Assembly (NCBI RefSeq): GCF_001482285.1
Contig: NZ_LOEP01000056.1
Span: 1-64,000, forward strand
Direction of reading: 5' to 3'
From: Haloferax sp. Q22
GTDB lineage: Archaea; Halobacteriota; Halobacteria; Halobacteriales; Haloferacaceae
DNA: 64,000 nucleotides
The notes below the pieces were generated by a model. That model was not told where the DNA came from. It ran no database searches and was given only the letters and a program-made list of their open reading frames with translations. Positions 53,263 through 61,598 of the stretch are shown one piece after another. The position numbers and the translations under genes are program-made. Position 1 is the first letter of the stretch. Each line of letters opens with the position of its first letter.

Positions 53263-54789
53263 ATGGCGCAGGACGAATATCGGCACTATATCGACGGCGA
53301 GTGGACGGACGGAACCGGCGACGAGACGTTCGAGAGCACGAATCCCGCGACGGGCGAGTCGCTGGGGACGTTCCGACGCGGCACGCCCGAGGACATCGAC
53401 GCCGCGGCCGCCGCGGCCGACGAAGCCTACGAGGAGTGGCGCGAACTCTCGCACATCGACCGCGCGGAGTATCTCTGGGACATCTACCACGAACTGCGCG
53501 ACCGCACCGAGGAACTCGCGGAGGTCGTCACCAAGGAGTGCGGTAAGGAGATTTCCGAGGGTCGCGCCGACGTCATCGAGGCGTACCACATGGTCGAGTG
53601 GGCCGCGGGCGACGCCCGCCACCCCAAAGGCGACGTGATTCCCTCCGAGATTCCCGCGAAGGACGCCTATATGCGCCGCAAACCGCGCGGCGTCGTCGGC
53701 TGTATCACCCCGTGGAACTTCCCGGTCGCCATCCCCTTCTGGCACATGGCCGTCGCGCTCGTCGAGGGCAACACCGTCGTCTGGAAGCCCGCCGAGCAGA
53801 CGCCGTGGTGCGGCCAGATCATCGCCGAGATGTTCGAGGACGCCGGCATCCCCGACGGCGTGTTCAACATGGTACAGGGCTTCGGCGACGCCGGCGCGAG
53901 CATCGTCGACGACGAGCGCGTCGACTCCGTGCTGTTCACGGGCTCCGCCGAGGTCGGCCACGAGGTCGCGAGCAAGGTGGCCCAACAGCCCGGCAAGCTC
54001 GCCGCGTGTGAGATGGGCGGCAAGAACAACGTCGTCATCACCGAGAAGGCGGACCTCGACATCGCGGTCCACTCCGCGACGATGTCGTCGTTCAAGACCA
54101 CCGGCCAGCGGTGTGTCTCCTCCGAGCGCATCGTCGTCCACGAGGACGTGTACGACGAGTTCAAGGAACGCTTCGTCGAGAACGCGAAGAACGTCTCCGT
54201 GGGCGACCCGCTCCGCGAGGACACGTTCATGGGCCCCCTCATCGAGGAGGGCCACAAGGAGAAGGTCACGAAGTACAACGAACTCGCGGAGAAGGAGGGC
54301 GTGAACGTCCTCGTCGACCGCACCGAACTCGACGCCGACGAGATTCCCGAGGGCCACGAGGAGGGCAACTGGGTCGGGCCGTTCGTCTACGAGGCGGACC
54401 CCCACGACGACCTCCGCTGTACCCACGAGGAGGTCTTCGGTCCCCACGTCGCCCTGCTGAAGTACTCGGGCGACATCGAGGACGCCGTCGAGATTCAGAA
54501 CGACACCGACTACGGGCTGGCCGGTGCCGTCATCTCCGAGGACTACCGCCAGATCAACTACTTCCGCGACCACGCCGAGGTCGGCCTCGCCTACGGGAAC
54601 CTCCCGTGTATCGGCGCGGAGGTCCATCTCCCGTTCGGCGGCGTGAAGAAGTCCGGCAACGGCTACCCCTCGGCCCGCGAAATCATCGAGGCCGTCACCG
54701 AGCGCACCGCGTGGACGCTCAACAACTCGAAGGAGATTCGCATGGCGCAGGGCCTCTCCGCGGACATCAAGACCAAAGAAGACGAGTAA
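53263..54789 (+). CDS. Aldehyde dehydrogenase, probable 1-pyrroline-5-carboxylate dehydrogenase
   Basis: Encodes 508 residues of the ALDH superfamily: TPWNFPVAIPFWHMAVAL (NAD site), FTGSAEVGHEV, ACEMGGKNNVVI (general base Glu) and FKTTGQRCVSSERI (catalytic Cys), with HLPFGGVKKSGNG near the end. It should oxidise glutamate semialdehyde to glutamate with NAD(P). Sequence alone does not separate it from other ALDHs, but the adjacent proline dehydrogenase and regulator make P5C dehydrogenase the best call. Confidence 0.88.
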   Translation: MAQDEYRHYIDGEWTDGTGDETFESTNPATGESLGTFRRGTPEDIDAAAAAADEAYEEWRELSHIDRAEYLWDIYHELRDRTEELAEVVTKECGKEISEGRADVIEAYHMVEWAAGDARHPKGDVIPSEIPAKDAYMRRKPRGVVGCITPWNFPVAIPFWHMAVALVEGNTVVWKPAEQTPWCGQIIAEMFEDAGIPDGVFNMVQGFGDAGASIVDDERVDSVLFTGSAEVGHEVASKVAQQPGKLAACEMGGKNNVVITEKADLDIAVHSATMSSFKTTGQRCVSSERIVVHEDVYDEFKERFVENAKNVSVGDPLREDTFMGPLIEEGHKEKVTKYNELAEKEGVNVLVDRTELDADEIPEGHEEGNWVGPFVYEADPHDDLRCTHEEVFGPHVALLKYSGDIEDAVEIQNDTDYGLAGAVISEDYRQINYFRDHAEVGLAYGNLPCIGAEVHLPFGGVKKSGNGYPSAREIIEAVTERTAWTLNNSKEIRMAQGLSADIKTKEDE

Positions 54790-54842
54790 GGTCGGTCACC
54801 CACCGCGGCCCCGCATCTGTCCCACCTTTTCGTTCCGTCGTT

Positions 54843-55160
54843 TCACCCGTCGTCCGCAGACGCTTCCTCACGGTGAGCGGCCGCCGTAACGTAGACGCCG
54901 GGCATGTCCGTCTCCTCGACGGTCAGCGTCACCTCCTCGTCCTCGTCGACGTGGCGGTCGGTCACGACGGTCACCGCCTCGATGGGGTCGCGGCGGACGA
55001 ACGCCCAGATGAGGTCGAGTATCGAGGGGTGACCGCCCTTCCGGACGACGAGCACGTGGCGCGAGTCGGCCAGCGCCCGGAGTTCGGGCGACAGGTCCTC
55101 TTCGTCGAGTTCGTCCGGCGGGATGGCGTGCAGCACGTCGCCTCGAATCGTCTCGGTCAT
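54843..55160 (-). CDS. Small acidic conserved haloarchaeal protein
   Basis: Encodes 105 residues from MTETIRGDVLHAIPPDELDEEDLSPELRALADSRHVLVVRKGG. An alpha/beta pattern with a hydrophobic core (HVLVVRKGGHPSILDLIWAFV, AVTVVTDRHVD) but no known motif. It may be a small domain of a family shared by haloarchaea, I cannot name a function. The frame is open upstream to 55337 but the N-terminal 59 residues are Arg/Ser-rich and lie in the structured region, so they are excluded. Confidence 0.7.
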   Translation of the reverse strand: MTETIRGDVLHAIPPDELDEEDLSPELRALADSRHVLVVRKGGHPSILDLIWAFVRRDPIEAVTVVTDRHVDEDEEVTLTVEETDMPGVYVTAAAHREEASADDG

Positions 55161-55257
55161 GGTGTCTCCACGGCCCCCGGAGGAAAGAAGCGTGCGCTCC
55201 GAGACGCGACCGGTATCGGCGACCGACAGCGCCGTGGCTCGGAACGAAGCGGTCGTC

Positions 55258-55470
55258 AAAAGGCGGAGGCGAATTCGCCTCCCGCCGAATCTCGTGTCAC
55301 CAGTTGGCGAAGTGAGACGAGGGGAGTGCACCCCCACCGGGCTTGGGGGCGCGAAACGACGTGGCCACGTCGTTTCTGATGCCGCAACGGACCCCGAAAC
55401 GTTGCGGCGGGTGCGGCGGATGTGGAGTCGCCGACGACTGGCGAGAAAAGCGCCTATTGCGTCGGCGACT
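55258..55470 (-). ncRNA. Candidate structured RNA with own TATA box and terminator
   Basis: Read on the minus strand from about 55470, this stretch forms a run of hairpins: a 10-bp stem pairing 55461-55470 with 55426-55435; a 9-bp stem pairing 55400-55408 with 55381-55389; a perfect 24-bp palindrome at 55353-55376; a CCCCC/GGGGG hairpin at 55333-55349 or so; and a GC-rich terminal hairpin at 55262-55286 followed by TTTT at 55258-55261. A TATA box lies about 25 bases upstream. No acidic protein is encoded. It lacks the signature segments of SRP RNA and RNase P RNA. It could instead be the 5' leader of the 54843-55160 gene. Confidence 0.35.
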
Positions 55471-55488
55471 TTCGCTTAGGAGCCGCGA

Positions 55489-55498
55489 TGTATAAACC
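55489..55498 (-). promoter_or_regulatory. TATA box next to the hairpin cluster
   Basis: Minus-strand GGTTTATACA is placed so that transcription would begin near 55468-55470, exactly at the first base of the outermost stem. The same bases read TGTATAAACC on the plus strand, but no plus-strand gene follows. Confidence 0.5.
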
Positions 55499-55589
55499 CA
55501 CCGCAACACGGGTTCCCACGCCCCGTGAGCCCACGGATCTTGGGGTTCGTCGCTTCGGACTCATCGTGAGTGAGCGGTCGTCTTCGGCC

Positions 55590-56021
55590 TCAGGCGGTCG
55601 CTTCGAACTCGCGCCGGAGCGCCGATTCGAGGTTGTCGAGTTCGCGGTCGAGATTGCGCTCGAAGAACGCCTCTACACCCGGCAACCGGCCGTCGACGGT
55701 GAACTCGTTGACGAGGCGGCTGCCGCCGTCGCGCTCTTCGATGGTGTGTTCGCCCGTCACCCGCATCACCCGTGACTTGCCGACGAACTTGACGTGCGTC
55801 GGCTCGTCGACTTCGATGTCTTCGGTCTCGACGGTCACCGTCGAGCGGATGAGCGGAATCGGCAGTTCGAGGTACCACGTCGCGTGGCGTCCGTCGTCGG
55901 CCACGTCGAAGCGGTCGACGACGCTGATAGCCTCCGCTCGCTTGGCCGGGTCGGCGATAAACTCCCAGACGCGCTCGCCGGGAGCGTCGAACTCGAAGGT
56001 TCGTTTCACGCGGACGGTCAT
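55590..56021 (-). CDS. SRPBCC (START-like) domain protein
   Basis: Encodes 143 residues. Typical of the polyketide cyclase/CoxG-like SRPBCC fold: MTVRVKRTFEFDAPGERVWEFIADPAKRAEAI at the start, VETEDIEVDEPTHVKFVGKSRVMRVTGEHTIEE in the sheet and a long final helix (GVEAFFERNLDRELDNLESALRREF). It should bind a small hydrophobic ligand; the ligand is unknown. A 43-base spacer separates it from the next gene upstream on the same strand. Confidence 0.88.
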   Translation of the reverse strand: MTVRVKRTFEFDAPGERVWEFIADPAKRAEAISVVDRFDVADDGRHATWYLELPIPLIRSTVTVETEDIEVDEPTHVKFVGKSRVMRVTGEHTIEERDGGSRLVNEFTVDGRLPGVEAFFERNLDRELDNLESALRREFEATA

Positions 56022-56064
56022 GGGATACCATCACACCTCCACAGTAAAAAGCCGTGGAATCGCC

Positions 56065-56289
56065 TCAGCTTCGGGTGACGCGCCACGTCGTCGAGCGGGC
56101 GCGCCCCCACTTCTCGATTTCGACGTCCTCGGACTTCTCGGCCAGCCGCGGCAGACGGGACCCGACCTGCTTCGCGGTGAGACCGATGGCTTCGGCGATG
56201 TTCTTCGCCCGGAAGTAGCCCTCGCCGCGGCTGACGCTGTCGCGGAGATAGGCGAGAATGCGTTGTTCCTCGTCGGTGTACTCAGTCAT
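56065..56289 (-). CDS. Small winged-helix-like protein (DUF7123 type)
   Basis: Encodes 74 residues: MTEYTDEEQRILAYLRDSVSRGEGYFRAKNIAEAIGLTAKQVGSRLPRLAEK and a short wing (VEIEKWGRARSTTWRVTRS). It has the helix-turn-helix pattern of small haloarchaeal DNA-binding proteins; I recall the DUF7123 label for this type. A regulatory role is likely but the target is unknown. Confidence 0.8.
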   Translation of the reverse strand: MTEYTDEEQRILAYLRDSVSRGEGYFRAKNIAEAIGLTAKQVGSRLPRLAEKSEDVEIEKWGRARSTTWRVTRS

Positions 56290-56350
56290 CCTCGGGCCGT
56301 CTAGGGAATGGGCGTTATTAACGGTTACCCGTGTTCCTCAACGTTGATAG

Positions 56351-56533
56351 CTACTGGAACAGATGCGCACCGCAAACGGCCAGCGAGGCCGCGATAATCG
56401 CTACCATAAATCCGAGCGCCTTCGTCAACTGGTCCGGTCCGGCGACCATCAGCCCTGCGCCGACGAGCGTGAGCACGCCGAACAACGCCGCAAAGCCGAT
56501 GGACTTGTCGGATTGCACCGTCTTGGTTTCCAT
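56351..56533 (-). CDS. 60-residue two-helix membrane protein
   Basis: Starts METKTVQSDKSIGFAALFGVLTLVGAGLMVAG and ends LGFMVAIIAASLAVCGAHLFQ: two transmembrane helices with a short loop. It looks like a conserved small haloarchaeal membrane protein. The function is unknown. Confidence 0.75.
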   Translation of the reverse strand: METKTVQSDKSIGFAALFGVLTLVGAGLMVAGPDQLTKALGFMVAIIAASLAVCGAHLFQ

Positions 56534-56685
56534 GTTTCCGACCTTCGCGGGTGCGCACTTAGTTCATTCGACACCACCTGTCGTGGGGTAGCGTGACGGG
56601 GTCCGGGCGTGCGGTGTGGCCCCACGGACCAGTCTCGCGCTCGGCCGTTCGACATATGTACCACCAGTCTCGTGTGTCCACAACG

Positions 56686-57870
56686 ATGGGACTGACATCC
56701 GCGTTGTTCGGCGGAAAACTCCGTATCGCACTCGTCGCGCTGGTGCTCGTCGCGGCCGGCGTCGGCGGGGCGTACGCGACCGGCGTCATCGGCGCGCCGA
56801 GCGTTGACCGGGTCGACAACCGGTTCGCCGGGGTCAACGAGACGGAGACGGTCATCGAGACCGACCTGTACGTCTCGAACCCCAACCCGCTTTCGGCGAA
56901 CCTCTCGGGCCTCGAAGTCGACTACGGCGTCGAGATGAACGGGATTCAGATGGCGACGGGCGAGAAGGAAGGCGTCGCTATCGGGCGGGGGACCACGGCG
57001 GTCCCGCTCCGGACGACGCTCGAAAACGAGCGCATCCCCGAGTGGTGGGTCTCACACATCCAGAACGGCGAGCACACCGACCTCGTCGTGGACGCCAACG
57101 TCTCCTCGGAGACGCTCGGGCGGACCTTCGAAGCGCCCGAGATAACCCGGAGCATCGACACCGACCTGCTGTCGGCGTTCAACTCCACGGAGACCCGCGA
57201 GATAGACGCGAACTCGCCGGTCGTCTCGGACCCCGTGTTGTACGTCAACGAGACGAGCGCCGAGTGGGGCGAGTCCACGGGCGAGCGCACGGCGCTCGAA
57301 CTCACGTTCGTCGTCCACAACCCCAAGCCGTACCCGATTGCGGTCTCCGAACTCGGCTACGATATCTCCATGAACGACGTGGACGTGGGCGAGGGGACGA
57401 CGAACTCCGAGTACGTCATCCCCCCGCAGTCGACCGAGACCATCGAGGCGACGACCTACATTCAGAACGACAAACTCGACGAGTGGTGGGTCTCGCACCT
57501 CGAACGCGACCAGACGACCGACCTGCGCATCGACTTCTACGCGAACCTCGACGCCGGCGGCACGACCCTCCGCGTTCCGCTCGACCCGCTGACCTACGAA
57601 AAGACGTTCGAGACGGACATCTTCGGGAACAAGGCGGCGTCGGAGGGGAACGAGACGGCGACCGAGACGACGGCGACGGCGACCGAGACGGCCACGGAAA
57701 CTGCGACGACCACCTCGACCGCGACTGCAACTGAGACTTCGACAGACACCGCGACGGCGACAACGACGACAACCGAGACGACAACGACGACAACCGAGAC
57801 GACAACGTCCGCGACAACGACCACGTCGTCAGACGGCGGGACCACCACGACCGACGACGGCCTCCTGTAG
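56686..57870 (+). CDS. Anchored double LEA14/WHy-domain protein with Thr-rich tail
   Basis: Encodes 394 residues from MGLTSALFGGKLRIALVAL. One N-terminal helix is followed by two repeats of an LEA-type (WHy) beta domain, each with the pattern TDLYVSNPNPLSANLSGLEVDYGVEMNG or LTFVVHNPKPYPIAVSELGYDISMND, and each followed by EWWVSHI/L. After about residue 345 the protein is almost all Thr, Ala, Glu and Ser (TETTTTTTETTTS), a probable glycosylated wall-spanning stalk. It is likely cell-surface. The TATA-like CATATGTA about 30 bases upstream supports the 56686 start; the upstream ATG at 56593 is rejected. Confidence 0.82.
   Translation: MGLTSALFGGKLRIALVALVLVAAGVGGAYATGVIGAPSVDRVDNRFAGVNETETVIETDLYVSNPNPLSANLSGLEVDYGVEMNGIQMATGEKEGVAIGRGTTAVPLRTTLENERIPEWWVSHIQNGEHTDLVVDANVSSETLGRTFEAPEITRSIDTDLLSAFNSTETREIDANSPVVSDPVLYVNETSAEWGESTGERTALELTFVVHNPKPYPIAVSELGYDISMNDVDVGEGTTNSEYVIPPQSTETIEATTYIQNDKLDEWWVSHLERDQTTDLRIDFYANLDAGGTTLRVPLDPLTYEKTFETDIFGNKAASEGNETATETTATATETATETATTTSTATATETSTDTATATTTTTETTTTTTETTTSATTTTSSDGGTTTTDDGLL
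57650..57850 (+). repeat. Low-complexity Thr-rich coding repeat
   Basis: Imperfect repeats of ACNGANACG triplets encode the Thr/Ala/Glu tail of the LEA-domain protein. Not an independent element. Confidence 0.7.
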
Positions 57871-57889
57871 CGGCCGCGTTCAGTCCCGC

Positions 57890-57983
57890 GGCGGAGGAGG
57901 GAGTCGAACCCTCGTGTGACCGCCCCGATTCGCCGAGAAATCCTCGGTGATTCCTGACTCAGCCGACAACCCTTTACCGTCGG
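57890..57983 (-). other. tRNA-3'-end-like structured segment
   Basis: On the minus strand, GAGGG-TTCGACT-CCCTC (57897-57913) is a perfect T-arm with the TTCGA loop, followed by CTCCGCC as a 3' acceptor strand (57890-57896). A matching 5' acceptor strand, D-arm and anticodon arm are missing. Just upstream are two more hairpins (CCGAG/CTCGG at 57933-57947 and CCGAC/GTCGG at 57963-57983), and GGCGG (57920-57924) can pair with CCGCC to enclose the T-arm. It is either the 3' fragment of a tRNA left by an integration event or part of a small structured RNA. Confidence 0.35.
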
Positions 57984-58055
57984 ACGAGATATTCGATGAT
58001 ATGACACGGAGTACCCACGCTCCTGATCGAGTTCTTCTCCCGTAATGAGAACCCT

Positions 58056-58499
58056 GTGTCCGTCGAGAGCGACGACGAAACCATCGTCGTCTCCTTTGGC
58101 GACCAGTCCTGTGAACTGTCCCGAGACGCCGCTGCCGACCTGCAGGAGGCCATCGGCTCGGCGCTGACCGAGAAACGAGAGTTCTTCCGCACGGCCGGTG
58201 AGTACCGGCGGGACGGAAGCTACGTCGTCTCCCGCCGTGGTGCGGACTCCACTGGCAACGCGAAGGTGTTCACCAGTTTCGACGAACTGCGTCGACTGTA
58301 CGACCGCCTACCCGAGCGCTTTACCGCCGAGGACATCGGCCGAACCGGCATCACGGGGTCGCGGCGTCACATGATACTCCGGCACTTCGGCGAGCATCCG
58401 GCGTTCGACTGCCGCATCGCCAGCCGCAACCCGCTGACGGGTGAAAAAGAGTCGTCCGAGACCGAGAACAGCGAGGCGATGGAAGTCATCGCCGACTGA
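58056..58499 (+). CDS. Conserved haloarchaeal protein of unknown function
   Basis: Encodes 147 residues with GTG start (MSVESDDETIVVSFGDQSCELSRDAAADLQEAIGSALTEKREFF). A small N-terminal beta/helix unit, a VVSRRGADSTGNAKVFTSFDELRRLYDRLPERF middle and a HMILRHFGEHPAFDCRIASRNPL end resembling a winged-helix. No membrane segment. I cannot name a function. The nearby ATG at 58045 is out of frame. Confidence 0.75.
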   Translation: MSVESDDETIVVSFGDQSCELSRDAAADLQEAIGSALTEKREFFRTAGEYRRDGSYVVSRRGADSTGNAKVFTSFDELRRLYDRLPERFTAEDIGRTGITGSRRHMILRHFGEHPAFDCRIASRNPLTGEKESSETENSEAMEVIAD

Positions 58500-58555
58500 G
58501 CGCGACGGTACGACGGCGTGCCGCCGCCCTGCCGCCCACAGTTTCTCTCGGGTCC

Positions 58556-59587
58556 TCAGTCTATCGTGACGTGGTCCGATTCCTCGTTGAGCGCGAGGTT
58601 CGACGCGATTTCGGCGTTCCGCATCGCGTACTGCGCGGTCTGCTGGAGGCTCACGAGCACCTCGCGAATCTGGAGGAGCTTCTGGTTTTCCATCTCCGGG
58701 AGGTCGTTGAGGATGTCGCGCTCGCGGTCGCTTATCTCACGGAACAGCTCTCGGCACTCGATTGTGAGGTCGTAGTCGCGCTCGACGACGGCCCGCACCG
58801 CGGTCGTCGTAATCTCGTCGACGTGGTCCGTGAACTCGCGGATGCGCCGCATCGTCGACTGGTCGACGTCGATGGTGTGTCCCTCGGCGTCCATGACGAT
58901 GTTGGCGATGTCCTCGGCGTTGTCGGCGGTCAGTTCGAGGTTCTTCGCCACCGAACGGTAGCCGATGAGCGGGAAGCCGGAGTCGAGGCCGACCGCCCGC
59001 GCGAGGTTGGGGTTCTGGTAGGACGTGAAGATGAGTCGGAGCAGGAGGACGAAAATCTTGTTCGCCTGTCGCTCGCGGTTGAGCGCCCGCTGGGCGAGGT
59101 CGGGGTTGCCGTGGGCGAGCGCCTTGACGGCCTCGCCGCGCATCGTGCTCCCCGTGTTTTCGAGGCGTTCGAGCAGGTTGTCGAGGGTGAAGTCCTCCGC
59201 GTCGACCGAGCAGCGAATCGCGATTCGCTCGGGCGTCTCCTCGATGACCCCGAGGCCCATGAGCTGAGTCTCGGCCTTGTAGACGGCGTTGATGTGGTCC
59301 GAGTCGAGCGCGCCCTCGCTCTTTTCGATGTGGATGACGCGCCGCCCGAGGACGTACTGTGCCACGATGGCGCGTTCGAGCGCCTCTGCATTCAGATTGT
59401 CCGCGCGAATCGTCGCCTTCGAGTCCTCCGTGTTGACCGATTCGGGGAGAACGGTCAGCGTGCCCTTCCCGCTCGTCCGAATGGTCACTTCGTCGCCCTT
59501 CTCGACGTTGTGTTCCTTGGCCCACTCCGCTGGAAGCGTCATCGCCAGCGTGGAGGGACCGAGACGCTGGACTTTCCGGGTTTCCAT
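58556..59587 (-). CDS. AbrB-PhoU domain phosphate-uptake regulator
   Basis: Encodes 343 residues from METRKVQRLGPSTLAMTLPAEWAKEHNVEKGDEVTI, a SpoVT/AbrB DNA-binding fold, followed by two PhoU-like three-helix bundles (about 110-330). Archaeal members of this type are linked to phosphate-dependent control of pst genes. No pst genes are in this window, so regulation is in trans. The upstream in-frame codon at 59623 is not used; the AbrB start is clear. Confidence 0.9.
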   Translation of the reverse strand: METRKVQRLGPSTLAMTLPAEWAKEHNVEKGDEVTIRTSGKGTLTVLPESVNTEDSKATIRADNLNAEALERAIVAQYVLGRRVIHIEKSEGALDSDHINAVYKAETQLMGLGVIEETPERIAIRCSVDAEDFTLDNLLERLENTGSTMRGEAVKALAHGNPDLAQRALNRERQANKIFVLLLRLIFTSYQNPNLARAVGLDSGFPLIGYRSVAKNLELTADNAEDIANIVMDAEGHTIDVDQSTMRRIREFTDHVDEITTTAVRAVVERDYDLTIECRELFREISDRERDILNDLPEMENQKLLQIREVLVSLQQTAQYAMRNAEIASNLALNEESDHVTID

Positions 59588-59622
59588 GGTAGTCAGAACC
59601 CCTCCAATGACCTTAAACCTCA

Positions 59623-59630
59623 CTATATTA
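59623..59630 (-). promoter_or_regulatory. TATA box for the AbrB-PhoU gene
   Basis: Minus-strand TAATATAG lies about 40 bases before the ATG at 59587, predicting a leader of about 15 bases. Confidence 0.55.
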
Positions 59631-59781
59631 CACCCTCTATGAATAATGGGTAGTGGTTCTCATTGCACACAATTCCAAATATTAAATCATTCATGTCGAA
59701 CCGGCGGGGTGATGGGAGAGAACCATCCCCCAGGCCGGCATATTAACCGCGCATTTCCCCGGAACGTCGTCGATACGGACA

Positions 59782-59789
59782 TATTATAA
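59782..59789 (+). promoter_or_regulatory. TATA box for the CMD-family gene
   Basis: TATTATAA lies about 95 bases before the ATG at 59880, predicting a leader of about 70 bases. Confidence 0.5.
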
Positions 59790-59879
59790 CTACCCAGACG
59801 GCTCATAACTTTACTTCTCCAACACCTCGTAGTAAGTACCTCCCCAGCGACGGGACTGCGGAGGTAACGGGGGAAAGAG

Positions 59880-60281
59880 ATGGTATCAGACACCACACGG
59901 CAAGAGATGGAGGGAATGCTCGGCCAAGTCCCGAGTTGGATGGAGGACTTGGCAGCACCGGCGAGCGAACACAGTTGGGGGCTCTTCCGCGACCTCAATC
60001 TGGGGGAGGAGACCGAACTGTCCGGGCGAGAGAAAGCACTCATCGGTGTCGGCGTCGCGGCCGCGACTAGCTGTCCCTACTGTATCTACTTCCACACTGA
60101 GGAAGCGCGGTTGAGCGGCGTCACGGACGAGGAACTCAAAGAGGCAGTCAATCTCGCCGCCGACACGAAGTACTTCTCGACGGTTCTCCACGGGAACGAG
60201 ACCGACCTCGACGAGTTCAAGACCGAAACGGACGAAATCGTCGAGTACATCACGAAACAACAGGCACCGGCGGACGACTAA
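59880..60281 (+). CDS. Carboxymuconolactone decarboxylase/AhpD-like protein
   Basis: Encodes 133 residues. The CMD core is SGREKALIGVGVAAATSCPYCIYFHTEEARLSGVTDEELKEAV with the redox CPYC and the following His. Such proteins are peroxidase reductants or thiol-disulfide enzymes. Activity is not specified by sequence. It has its own promoter region; the intergenic stretch upstream (59624-59879) is unusually AT-rich. Confidence 0.92.
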   Translation: MVSDTTRQEMEGMLGQVPSWMEDLAAPASEHSWGLFRDLNLGEETELSGREKALIGVGVAAATSCPYCIYFHTEEARLSGVTDEELKEAVNLAADTKYFSTVLHGNETDLDEFKTETDEIVEYITKQQAPADD

Positions 60282-60359
60282 CGAGGCGGCCGACGGGAGC
60301 GGTCTCTCGCTCGATTTTTCTGTTGGCGTGCCGAGTCGGCCGCGACTGACGTGCGACGT

Positions 60360-61424
60360 TCACTCGATTTTCATCATCCGCCGCTCGACGCGACCCACGC
60401 GGACTTTCGTCCACCCGCGGAGGTCGGCGTCGAGGTCGGGGTCGTCGGTATCGACCCGGAGGACCGGAATCGCGTCGAGTTTCGACCGCGAGGCGACGAC
60501 CGACACGTCGCAGCGGCGAATCACGTCCGGCGAGAGTTGGGGGTTGCCGCGGCCGAAGACGAACCCCTGTCCGCCGATTGGGGTGACGACGATGACGTTC
60601 TCCTCGCCGAGACTCGCCAGAATCTCGGCCTCGGTCGCGTCGCGGGCGAGCACCTCGCCGTCGCGGTAGACATCGACACCGAGCGGCGACCCGTCGATGC
60701 CCAACTCGGCTTTCACCGCGCCGACGGTGCTTCCGGGGCCGAGGACGTAGGTGACGCCCTCGGTCGCACGGATGTCGTCGGCGACGCCCGCGGCCAGCGC
60801 TTCGACGGTGCCGCCGCCGGTCTGTTTCGACGACTGGAGGTCCTCGGCGACGGGGACGTGCGCGACCGCCCGAAGCTCCGGCCTGACCTCGCCCTCGCGG
60901 TAGTCGTCCTCGTCGATGTCCATGACCTCGCGAGCCTCGGTCCGCTCGAACGAGGTGACGACGTGGGCGGCGTCTTCGGGCGAGACGGCGAAGACGGAGG
61001 AGTAGACCTTCACGCCCGCGGGGACGCCGAGCATCGGTACGTCGGTGCCGTCGAGCGCCTCGGCCACGTCCGCCGCGGTGCCGTCGCCGCCGACGAACAA
61101 CACGAGGTCCGCGCCGGCGGCGACGAACGCCTGCACGGCGGCGAGAGTGTCGGCCGCGCTCGTCTCGTCGCCTGACGGTTCGCCGAGCACGTCGGGGGCG
61201 AAACCGGCCTCTCGGGCGGCCGACGCGCCCATCTCGCCGCCCCACGCGAGCAGTTCCGTCTCGGGAGCGGCCTCGAAGAGCCGCGAGAGCGCCCGTCGCG
61301 CCCGCTCGGGCGACCGCGGCTCCGCGCCGCGCGCTCTGGCCTCCTCGACTTTCCCGTCGGTTCCCTTCAGGCCGACCCGGCCGCCCATCCCCGCGACGGG
61401 GTTGACGACGACACCGATTCGCAT
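60360..61424 (-). CDS. ATP-NAD kinase family protein
   Basis: Encodes 354 residues from MRIGVVVNPVAGMGGRVGL. It has the GGDGTAADVAEAL motif of NAD kinases and diacylglycerol-kinase-like catalytic domains, VLGVPAGVKVYSSVFAV, YVLGPGSTVGAVKAEL and VVTPIGGQGFVFGRGN. It belongs to the AcoX-like archaeal branch, which differs from the canonical short NadK. The true substrate is uncertain. The open frame to 61523 precedes the conserved start and is rejected. Confidence 0.88.
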   Translation of the reverse strand: MRIGVVVNPVAGMGGRVGLKGTDGKVEEARARGAEPRSPERARRALSRLFEAAPETELLAWGGEMGASAAREAGFAPDVLGEPSGDETSAADTLAAVQAFVAAGADLVLFVGGDGTAADVAEALDGTDVPMLGVPAGVKVYSSVFAVSPEDAAHVVTSFERTEAREVMDIDEDDYREGEVRPELRAVAHVPVAEDLQSSKQTGGGTVEALAAGVADDIRATEGVTYVLGPGSTVGAVKAELGIDGSPLGVDVYRDGEVLARDATEAEILASLGEENVIVVTPIGGQGFVFGRGNPQLSPDVIRRCDVSVVASRSKLDAIPVLRVDTDDPDLDADLRGWTKVRVGRVERRMMKIE

Positions 61425-61598
61425 GACTGAACGAACCCGCGCCCCGGGGAAAAGCGACGCGGTAGCCGGCGGTTGAACCGCCCGCCGCGAGCGGCGGTGC
61501 CGCGGGCAGCGCGCGTCGGCCACGGCGGCGACGTTCAGTCCGGGCCGACCGTCGCCGGAACCTCACCGTTTAACAAGGGGACCGGGCAATTGTCACCT

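Larger units (their letters stand above)
55161..55589. other. 429-base gene-free stretch
   Basis: It holds the candidate structured RNA and its TATA box (above). Bases 55500-55589 contain nothing I can support, only the 3' flank of the convergent-side SRPBCC gene. Open frames here translate to Arg/Ser/Pro-rich noise. Confidence 0.6.

Noticed and set aside
55297-55509. A 70-codon minus-strand ORF in the hairpin region ending ALPSSHFANW
   Set aside because: Basic, Pro/Ser/Arg-rich sequence, unlike the acidic halophilic proteins around it, and it runs through several palindromes. An IS or transposon end was considered but no transposase motif is present.
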